Of a stretch of 5,868 nucleotides of DNA, positions 1-4,257 are shown piece by piece; within the stretch, counting starts at the first letter, position 1, and the number at the start of each line of letters is the position of its first letter. This stretch comes from Solirubrobacteraceae bacterium. GTDB taxonomy: Bacteria; Actinomycetota; Thermoleophilia; Solirubrobacterales; Solirubrobacteraceae. A model generated the notes under the pieces. That model saw only the letters and a program-made list of their open reading frames with translations, searched no databases and was not told where the DNA came from. The stretch is taken from positions 1 through 5,868 of the forward strand of contig JASLHP010000439.1 of the NCBI GenBank assembly GCA_030149625.1, given 5' to 3'. The translations under genes and the position numbers were made by a program.

Positions 1-2
1 GG

Positions 3-146
3 CACCGCAAGCACGCGGAGTGCGACCTGCTCCAGGTCTTCTGGCTCATGCACGCCGTCGCCAAAGAGCAGCGACGACGCTCTGCCGGAGGCGTTCCCAT
101 CAAGAGCAAGAGCGGCCCGCCGCTACCTCTCGCGCTGGCCGCGTAG
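3..146 (+). CDS. C-terminal end of an unidentified protein (5'-truncated by the window edge)
   Basis: The frame starting at base 3 is open from the window edge to a TAG at 144-146, giving 47 residues. It reads like a real C-terminus: an amphipathic stretch (HRKHAECDLLQVFWLMHAVA) followed by a basic, Pro/Gly-rich tail ending in PLPLALAA. Third positions are mostly G or C, as in the confirmed genes here, and a terminator hairpin follows 33 bases after the stop. I do not recognise the family and no motif can be assigned. A second frame is open from base 2 to a stop near 180, but its product is Arg-rich low complexity and looks like a shadow. The call rests only on codon bias and the terminator, so it is tentative. 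Confidence 0.35.
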   Translation, partial: HRKHAECDLLQVFWLMHAVAKEQRRRSAGGVPIKSKSGPPLPLALAA

Positions 147-179
147 CAGCGGCAGAGCCCTCGAACCTCGCCCCGAAGT

Positions 180-210
180 AGCGCCCAACGGCTAGCCCGT
201 GGGCGCTTTT
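180..210 (+). terminator. Rho-independent-type terminator after the left-edge gene
   Basis: The arms AGCGCCC (180-186) and GGGCGCT (201-207) pair perfectly. An inner ACGG/CCGT stem extends them across one bulged A and closes a five-base loop (CTAGC). Four T residues follow (207-210). On the plus strand this is a canonical stem plus U-tract and would end transcription of the gene stopping at 146. The minus-strand side lacks a U-tract, so it should act mainly on plus-strand transcripts. The minus-strand mini-ORF ends inside the hairpin. Confidence 0.7.
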
Positions 211-242
211 CGCGCTCGAACGCTTAGCGGCGATTTTCCCAT
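192..242 (-). CDS. Candidate 16-residue mini-ORF with a perfect Shine-Dalgarno
   Basis: On the minus strand, AGGAGGG (254-248) lies five bases before an ATG (242-240). The ORF reads MGKSPLSVRARKAPTG and stops at a TAG (194-192) inside the terminator hairpin. The ribosome-binding site is the best in the window, sits in an A-rich unstructured-looking context, and has ideal spacing, so translation initiation here is plausible. The peptide is basic and matches no family I know. The same frame is open upstream to about 443, but that part overlaps tRNA-Leu and is not credible as protein. It could be a small protein, a leader-type peptide on a transcript running out of tRNA-Leu(UAG), or a chance Shine-Dalgarno. 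Codon use is not decisive at this length. Confidence 0.3.
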   Translation of the reverse strand: MGKSPLSVRARKAPTG

Positions 243-402
243 GTTTTCCCTCCTATTTTGGGGGCCTCGCCAATCTGATCGCGGTCCTCCACCAGGCTGC
301 CTCGAACCGCCGCAACGCCGCTCCCTTACTTGAAAAAGTTGCTCTCGCCGCTCTTGAAATGAGGCCCTCGGGTTTGAATAGCCGGCGGAAGGTCTTCGGA
401 AA
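243..402. other. Gene-free lower-GC stretch downstream of tRNA-Leu(UAG)
   Basis: Apart from the Shine-Dalgarno at 248-254, I see no credible ORF, strong hairpin or promoter here. It is visibly more AT-rich than the flanking genes, with short T and A runs such as TTGAAAAAG near 330. On the minus strand it lies immediately 3' of tRNA-Leu(UAG), but no classical terminator for the tRNA could be drawn. Confidence 0.4.
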
Positions 403-486
403 TGCGGGCGAAGGGACTCGAACCCCCAAGGGCTAGCGCCCACCGGCTCCTAAGGCCGGCGTGTCTACCAATTCCACCACGCCCGC
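403..486 (-). tRNA. tRNA-Leu, anticodon UAG
   Basis: Read on the minus strand, the acceptor arms GCGGGCG (486-480) and CGCCCGC (410-404) pair perfectly, with discriminator A at 403. The D-arm carries TTGGTAGA. The anticodon stem CCGGC/GCCGG encloses the loop CTTAGGA, giving anticodon UAG (leucine, CUA and other CUN codons). A long variable arm (GGGCGCTAGCCC region), as expected for class II tRNA-Leu, precedes a T-arm with GGTTCGAGTCC. The total is 84 nt. CCA is not encoded (the next bases are TTT), so CCA addition must be enzymatic. The gene is divergent from the membrane-protein gene at 573. Confidence 0.97.
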
Positions 487-496
487 TGGCACGTCC

Positions 497-502
497 AGCG
501 TA
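497..502 (-). promoter_or_regulatory. Possible -10 box for tRNA-Leu(UAG)
   Basis: TACGCT on the minus strand (502-497) fits the TANNNT form and ends 10 bases before the mature tRNA 5' end. No good -35 hexamer is present: the position 17 bases upstream reads GGGTCA. The assignment rests on the -10 match and its position alone. Confidence 0.3.
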
Positions 503-556
503 CCTGCAGCGCGCCCGGATGACCCGCATCGCCGTGCGGGCGCCCGCGCGAGCTTG

Positions 557-562
557 TATCGT
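557..562 (+). promoter_or_regulatory. Possible -10 box giving a leaderless transcript of the 573 gene
   Basis: TATCGT (TANNNT form) ends 10 bases before the ATG at 573, and no Shine-Dalgarno precedes that ATG. Transcription would start at or just before the start codon, as in the leaderless mRNAs common in actinobacteria. No clear -35 element is seen. Confidence 0.35.
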
Positions 563-572
563 CAGACACGCG

Positions 573-1091
573 ATGTCCCCGGCGGCCGCTCAGAACAGGC
601 AGCAAGGCGTGATCGTCACGCATCCCAATCGCGACAAGCCGGTCGTGCAGGCGACGCGGGCGATGGTCGTGGTGCTGCTGCTCGTCAGCGCGGCGCTCGT
701 GCTGATCGTGACGGTCGGCGGCTGGAATCTGCTCGAGGGCGCGGTGCCGCTGCAGATCGGCTATGTCTTGGTGTATCTGATGTTCGCGTTCTACGCGCTG
801 CGCTGGAACCGAGGCGTGCTGCCGATCTCCGCGGCGCTGGCGGTGCTGTTGATGATCTTCGCCGCCGTCGCCGGTCCGGGCTGGTTCGCTCGCGACAAGT
901 CTGGCTTCGCGCAGCCGTCCCTCAACGCGAGCCTGCTCGGCGTGATCACGCTGCTGATCGTGCCCGTGCAGCTCCTGCTCGTCACGTTCACGATGCGCGG
1001 CTTCTCGCAGGGCTGGAACGTCGAGCTCGAGCGCCGCGATCCGGCGTCGAGCGGCGAGATCGAGCGCAGCGCGCCGCCGCAGCCCGTCTGA
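573..1091 (+). CDS. Small integral membrane protein, four predicted helices, family unknown
   Basis: The gene encodes 172 residues. A short polar N-terminus (about 1-28) is followed by four hydrophobic segments at about 30-49, 59-77, 84-101 and 118-140. The C-terminal tail is hydrophilic (about 142-172), rich in charged residues and ending in SAPPQPV. There is no catalytic motif and no cleavable signal peptide, so this is probably an inner-membrane protein. I cannot name a family. The frame is open further upstream, including an ATG at 519, but that part overlaps the region upstream of the divergent tRNA-Leu and reads as Arg/Ala/Pro filler. ATG 573 fits a leaderless promoter. A GTG at 609, nearer the first helix, is another possible start. 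The gene stands alone, flanked on both sides by tRNA-Leu genes that point away from it. Confidence 0.8.
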   Translation: MSPAAAQNRQQGVIVTHPNRDKPVVQATRAMVVVLLLVSAALVLIVTVGGWNLLEGAVPLQIGYVLVYLMFAFYALRWNRGVLPISAALAVLLMIFAAVAGPGWFARDKSGFAQPSLNASLLGVITLLIVPVQLLLVTFTMRGFSQGWNVELERRDPASSGEIERSAPPQPV

Positions 1092-1119
1092 GTCGCTGGC
1101 GCGGCGACGGCGGCGGGGC

Positions 1120-1125
1120 TATCCT
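1120..1125 (+). promoter_or_regulatory. Possible -10 box for tRNA-Leu(CAA)
   Basis: TATCCT (TANNNT form) lies in the short gap between the membrane-protein stop and the tRNA, ending 17 bases before the mature tRNA 5' end. This leaves room for a 5' leader of about 10 nt. No convincing -35 hexamer is visible in the GC-rich stretch upstream. Confidence 0.35.
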
Positions 1126-1142
1126 CGCTGCTCGGCACAATT

Positions 1143-1225
1143 GCGGCGGTGGCGGAACGGTAGACGCGGAGCCCTCAAAAGGCTCTGTCCGCAAGGGCGT
1201 GTGGGTTCGACTCCCACCCGCCGCA
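1143..1225 (+). tRNA. tRNA-Leu, anticodon CAA
   Basis: Acceptor arms GCGGCGG (1143-1149) and CCGCCGC (1218-1224) pair perfectly, with discriminator A at 1225. The D-arm contains CGGTAGAC. The anticodon stem GAGCC/GGCTC closes the loop CTCAAAA, so the anticodon is CAA (leucine, UUG codon). A long variable arm (GTCCGCAAGGGC) marks it as class II. The T-arm is GTGGG, TTCGACT, CCCAC. It is 83 nt long and CCA is not encoded. The gene converges on the phosphatase gene, which ends 16 bases beyond it. Confidence 0.97.
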
Positions 1226-1233
1226 TCGAGGCA

Positions 1234-1252
1234 GGCGGGCTCAAGGCCCGCC
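1234..1252. terminator. GC hairpin between tRNA-Leu(CAA) and the convergent phosphatase gene
   Basis: GGCGGGC (1234-1240) pairs perfectly with GCCCGCC (1246-1252) around the loop TCAAG. It begins 9 bases after the tRNA and, on the other strand, carries the phosphatase stop codon in its loop. Neither side has a U-tract. In high-GC actinobacteria such stems are often proposed as terminators; here it could serve both converging transcripts. Function is inferred from position only. Confidence 0.4.
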
Positions 1253-2125
1253 GACGAGCTCCAACAGCGGCTCGGCGAGCGCCGGGCGCGCGGCGAGGAT
1301 TCCCCACGGCAGAGGCTCGTGCGCCGGCAGCTCGAGCACACGCAGGCCCGCGCGTTCGCAGATGAGCGCGCCCGCGGCGATGTCCCACTGCTTGACGGCG
1401 CGCTCGTAGTAGGCGTCGTAGCGCCCGGCCGCCGCCCAGGCGAGATCGAGCGCGGCGCTACCGAGGCGGCGCACGTCGCGCACGCGCGGGAGCGCGCGCG
1501 TGAGCGCCTGCGCCTGCGCGGCGCGCACGCGAGCGTCGTAGGCGAAACCAGTGGCGATCATCGCGGTGGCGAGCTCGCCGTCACGGTCGCTGCCGCTGAG
1601 CTCGACCTCGCCGCGCGGACCCGCGAGCGTCGCGCGGCCCTCCCTGCGCGCGGTGAACAGCTCGTCGCGGTTGGGGTCGTACACGGCGCCGGCGAGCGTC
1701 CCGTGACTGTCGGCGACGGCGACGCTCACGGACCAGTGCGGTATCGCGAACAGGAAGTTGACCGTTCCGTCGAGCGGGTCGACGATCCAGCTCAAGCCGC
1801 TGGCGCTCTCCACACGATCGCCCTCCTCGCCGATGAAGCCGTCGCGCGGGCGCTGTTCGACGAGCAGCTCGCGGATCGCGCGCTCTGAGGCGAGGTCCGC
1901 CTCGCTGACGAGGTCAGTCGGAGTGCTCTTGGCGCTGACGTGGCGCTCGGCGCCGTGCCGCGCGCGCTCGGCCAGCAGCGCGCCCGCCATCCTCGCCGCC
2001 TCGACCGCCACCGCGAGCAGCGCATCGGCTGCGTCCGTTCGCGACCCGGCTGCGTCCGTCCGCGACCCGGCTGCGTCCGTCCGCGACCCGCGGCCGCCCG
2101 GACGTTGCGCGTTCGCGTCACTCAC
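1241..2125 (-). CDS. Inositol-monophosphatase-family phosphatase
   Basis: This 294-residue protein belongs to the Mg-dependent, Li-sensitive-type phosphatase superfamily. Its hallmarks are DLVSEAD (71-77), GEE (99-101), the metal-binding WIVDPLDGTVNF (113-124; Asp116 and Asp119), GSAALDLAWAAAGRYDAYYE (222-241) and WDIAAG (247-252; Asp248). All metal ligands are present, so it should hydrolyse a small phosphomonoester in the cytoplasm. Inositol 1-phosphate, histidinol phosphate, fructose 1,6-bisphosphate and 3'-phosphoadenosine 5'-phosphate are family substrates that sequence alone cannot separate. The GTG start (2125-2123) overlaps the amidase TGA as GTGA, implying translational coupling; no Shine-Dalgarno is seen. 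The protein is about 30 residues longer than usual because of an N-terminal extension (1-34) with three SRTDAA(G/D) repeats encoded by a 21-bp tandem repeat. Enzyme family is certain; substrate is not. Confidence 0.93.
   Translation of the reverse strand: MSDANAQRPGGRGSRTDAAGSRTDAAGSRTDAADALLAVAVEAARMAGALLAERARHGAERHVSAKSTPTDLVSEADLASERAIRELLVEQRPRDGFIGEEGDRVESASGLSWIVDPLDGTVNFLFAIPHWSVSVAVADSHGTLAGAVYDPNRDELFTARREGRATLAGPRGEVELSGSDRDGELATAMIATGFAYDARVRAAQAQALTRALPRVRDVRRLGSAALDLAWAAAGRYDAYYERAVKQWDIAAGALICERAGLRVLELPAHEPLPWGILAARPALAEPLLELVGGP
2027..2089. repeat. 21-bp tandem repeat, three copies, inside the phosphatase N-terminus
   Basis: Three adjacent 21-bp units lie at 2027-2047, 2048-2068 and 2069-2089. 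The second and third are identical; the first differs by one base (T for C, at the GTTCGC/GTCCGC position). Each unit encodes seven residues on the minus strand, giving SRTDAAG, SRTDAAG, SRTDAAD at residues 14-34. The length is a multiple of three, so gain or loss of copies keeps the reading frame. Confidence 0.95.
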
Positions 2126-3552
2126 GAGAACTCGGGCGGGCGCAGATGCGCCCAGGGGCGCTCGCGCTCGATCTGCGCGGCCAGCGACAGCAGTGTCGCC
2201 TCGTCGGCGGGCCGGCCGACGATCTGGACGGCCCGCGGCAGTCCGTCGCTGCCGAAGCCGGCCGGCACCGCGGCGGCCGGCTGGCCGGTGACGTTCCAGA
2301 CGCCGTTGTAAGGCACCCAGCCCGCGACCGTGTTGAGCGTCCACAGCGCGCCGCGTCCCTGCAGGCGGCCGATGCGCGGCGGCGGCGCGGCGGTGGCCGG
2401 CGTCAGGAGCACGTCGTGATCTTCGAACACGCTGCCGAGCTTGCGCGCAAACTGGGCCTCGCCGGCGAGCGAGCGGTCGAGCAGCGACGCTGGGATCAGG
2501 CCGCCGATGCGCGACATCGACTGCGTGCGCCGTTCCAAGCGCTCGGGGTGCGCAATCGCGACCGCGTTGTCGTGGATGCCGCGCAGGTAGCGCACGAGCA
2601 GCGCGGGAATCGCGCCGGCGCCGTAGTCGGGGTCGCGCTCGGTGAGCGTGTGGCCGAGCGAGCGCAACAGCTCGACCGTCCCCTCGAACGCCGTGCGCGC
2701 GTCCGCATCGAGCTTTGCGATCGCGCCGGTTGGCACGCTCGTCGAGTACGCGATGCGCAGCGGGCCGGGGTACGTGGCGGCCGCGGTCGAGAACGGGACC
2801 TCGGGTGCGGGCACGCGATCGGCGTCGACGTCGATCGCGCCGGAGGCGACGTCGTGGAACAACGCGGTGTCGGCGACGGTGCGCGCCAAGAGGCCCTTGA
2901 CCGACAGCCCGTGCCAGCCGCGCGGGCGCGGGGCCATCGACACGCGCCCGCGCTGGGGCTTCAGGCCGAACAGGCCGCACCACGCGGCGGGGATGCGGAT
3001 CGAGCCGGCGCCGTCGGAGCCGAGCGCGGCGCCGACGAGACCGGCGGCGACGGCGGCCGCGCTGCCGCCGCTGGAGCCGCCGGGGGCATGCTGCGGGTTC
3101 CACGGGTTGCGCGTGGCGCCGAACGTCGCGGTCTCGGTGAACGGCCACTGCATGAGCTCGGGCACGTTGGTCTTGCCGATGATCACCGCGCCGGCCTCGC
3201 GCAGGCGGCGCACGACCTCTGCGTCGGCAGCGGCGGGTGGACCGTGGGCGTTGGTGCCGTACGTGGTCGCCTCGCCGGCGACGTCGATGTCGTCCTTGAC
3301 CGCGATCGGCACGCCGAGCAGCGGTCGTTCCCCGCCCGCGCCGCGGCGCGCGTCGGCCTGGTCGGCTTCGAGCCGCGCGCGCTCGGCAAACACGATGCGG
3401 TAGGCGTTCAGGTGTTCGCCGCTGTTGGAGCGATCCAACCGCTCTATCCGCTCGAGATACACGTCGACGAGCTCGCGCGAGGAGATCTCCCCGGAGGCGA
3501 TCAGCTGAGCCTGGCGGGCGATTCCGGCGTAGGCGAGATCGACGGCGTCCAT
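2122..3552 (-). CDS. Amidase-signature-family hydrolase
   Basis: The 476-residue product is a full-length amidase-signature enzyme, hydrolysing amide (sometimes ester) bonds with a Ser-cisSer-Lys triad. Lys86 lies in GVPIAVKDD, the cis-Ser is Ser160 in PGGSSGGSAAA (157-167), and the nucleophile is Ser184 in DGAGSIRIPA (180-189). The 24-residue Ser160-Ser184 spacing matches the family. WCGLFGLKP (191-199), LLTPATAAPPP (382-392) and GLPRAVQIVGRPADEATLL (437-455) are further family blocks. It lacks partners of the GatCAB amidotransferase, so a stand-alone amidase is more likely than GatA. There is no signal peptide. The substrate is unknown. The ATG (3552-3550) has no Shine-Dalgarno but a -10-like TAGATT nine bases upstream. 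The phosphatase gene overlaps its stop and is probably cotranscribed. Confidence 0.95.
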   Translation of the reverse strand: MDAVDLAYAGIARQAQLIASGEISSRELVDVYLERIERLDRSNSGEHLNAYRIVFAERARLEADQADARRGAGGERPLLGVPIAVKDDIDVAGEATTYGTNAHGPPAAADAEVVRRLREAGAVIIGKTNVPELMQWPFTETATFGATRNPWNPQHAPGGSSGGSAAAVAAGLVGAALGSDGAGSIRIPAAWCGLFGLKPQRGRVSMAPRPRGWHGLSVKGLLARTVADTALFHDVASGAIDVDADRVPAPEVPFSTAAATYPGPLRIAYSTSVPTGAIAKLDADARTAFEGTVELLRSLGHTLTERDPDYGAGAIPALLVRYLRGIHDNAVAIAHPERLERRTQSMSRIGGLIPASLLDRSLAGEAQFARKLGSVFEDHDVLLTPATAAPPPRIGRLQGRGALWTLNTVAGWVPYNGVWNVTGQPAAAVPAGFGSDGLPRAVQIVGRPADEATLLSLAAQIERERPWAHLRPPEFS

Positions 3553-3561
3553 CGCAAGGCC

Positions 3562-3567
3562 AATCTA
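3562..3567 (-). promoter_or_regulatory. Possible -10 box giving a leaderless amidase transcript
   Basis: TAGATT on the minus strand (3567-3562) fits TANNNT and ends nine bases before the amidase ATG, which has no Shine-Dalgarno. The stretch is locally less GC-rich than its surroundings. No clear -35 element is seen. Confidence 0.35.
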
Positions 3568-3597
3568 GTGCAAGCATCGAGCCGCCGCGCCGCGATC

Positions 3598-3603
3598 TAC
3601 GCT
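3598..3603 (+). promoter_or_regulatory. Possible -10 box for the DUF4389 gene
   Basis: TACGCT (TANNNT form), the same hexamer as before tRNA-Leu(UAG), lies 47 bases before the DUF4389 ATG. That leaves an untranslated leader of about 40 nt containing the strong Shine-Dalgarno. No -35 match is evident. The divergent amidase promoter would be about 30 bp away. Confidence 0.28.
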
Positions 3604-3636
3604 GGTTGTCGCGAGAGAGGCAATGCTGCACGAGCA

Positions 3637-3644
3637 AGGGGGAG
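3637..3644 (+). promoter_or_regulatory. Strong ribosome-binding site fixing the DUF4389 start
   Basis: AGGGGGAG ends six bases before the ATG at 3651. This picks ATG 3651 over the in-frame ATG at 3606, which has no such site and would add a Cys-rich 15-residue leader not seen in the duplicated domain. Confidence 0.75.
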
Positions 3645-3650
3645 CAATTG

Positions 3651-4250
3651 ATGTCCTACCCGGTCAGCTTCGAGGTCGACTACGTCGAGCGGCGCAGTCG
3701 GCTGACGGCGTTCTTCAGGTTGATCCTCGCGATTCCCGTGGCGATCGTGCTGTATGTGATCGCCATCCTGGCGTGTATCGCAATCGCGATCGCATGGTTT
3801 GCGATCGTCATCACGGGCCACTATCCAAAAGCGCTGTACGACTTCGTCGCGAGCTTTACGCGCATGCTCGCGCGCGTGACCGCCTACGCGGCGCTGCTGA
3901 CCGATCGCTACCCGCCGTTCAGCGGCGCGCCCGACGGCTCATACCCGGTGCGCATGGAGTTCGCGGGCCCGCTCGAGCGCTACAGCCGCCTGAAGACGTT
4001 CTTCCGCGCGCTGCTGGCGATCCCGATCGCGATCATGCGCTATGTCATGAACATCCTGTTGGAGATCGGCGCGCTGGCGGCGTGGGTGGTGATCGTGATC
4101 ACGGGCAAGCTCCCCCGCGGGCTGTTCGACGTGATGGTGCTCGCCAACTCCTACGTGGCGCGTTCGGACGCGTATCTGTTCCTGCTGACCGAGAGCTACC
4201 CGCCGTTCCAGGACGAGCAGACACGAGCGGCGGGCGTGCCGAGCGGCTGA
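3651..4250 (+). CDS. DUF4389 membrane protein with two tandem domain copies
   Basis: The 199-residue product consists of two copies of the DUF4389 unit, residues 3-90 and 98-186. Each runs YPV, then SRL, FFR, LLAIP-like and a long hydrophobic segment (about 24-56 and 118-152), then VITG, a P(K/R)xL(Y/F)D motif (LYD at 62-64, LFD at 158-160), and finally LLT(D/E)xYPPF (82-90 and 179-186 region). The hydrophobic stretches are long enough for two helices each, so about four membrane passes are likely. There is no signal peptide. DUF4389 is a domain of unknown function, frequent in actinobacteria; no catalytic residues are evident. The start is set by a strong Shine-Dalgarno. The gene is divergent from the amidase and its stop lies 7 bp from that of the convergent carboxylase, so there is no room for a separate terminator between them. 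Confidence 0.92.
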   Translation: MSYPVSFEVDYVERRSRLTAFFRLILAIPVAIVLYVIAILACIAIAIAWFAIVITGHYPKALYDFVASFTRMLARVTAYAALLTDRYPPFSGAPDGSYPVRMEFAGPLERYSRLKTFFRALLAIPIAIMRYVMNILLEIGALAAWVVIVITGKLPRGLFDVMVLANSYVARSDAYLFLLTESYPPFQDEQTRAAGVPSG

Positions 4251-4257
4251 TCGCGCG

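Noticed and set aside
243..443. Upstream extension of the mini-ORF to an 83-residue protein
   Set aside because: It would start inside tRNA-Leu(UAG) and reads through the tRNA 3' half. Only the part after the Shine-Dalgarno is kept as a weak candidate.
461..1888. Plus-strand 475-residue open frame across the membrane protein, tRNA-Leu(CAA) and phosphatase
   Set aside because: It runs through both a tRNA gene and two confirmed genes in other frames or strands, and the translation is low-complexity Arg/Ala.
2126..3637. Minus-strand open frame continuing upstream of the phosphatase, which would make a 798-residue fusion
   Set aside because: Residues upstream of the GTG are Arg-rich low complexity and lie antisense-in-frame-shift over the full amidase gene. 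High GC content keeps the shadow frame open; the real start is the GTG at 2125.
3606..3650. Earlier ATG for the DUF4389 gene
   Set aside because: It adds 15 residues with no family match and lacks a ribosome-binding site, whereas ATG 3651 has a strong one.
2146..3651. Plus-strand 501-residue open frame opposite the amidase
   Set aside because: The product is Arg/Gly/Ala-rich with no recognisable domain and lies exactly opposite a well-supported amidase. It is a GC-driven antisense shadow.
4251..4257. A terminator between the convergent DUF4389 and carboxylase genes
   Set aside because: Only 7 bp separate the stop codons and no stem with a U-tract is visible nearby on either strand.
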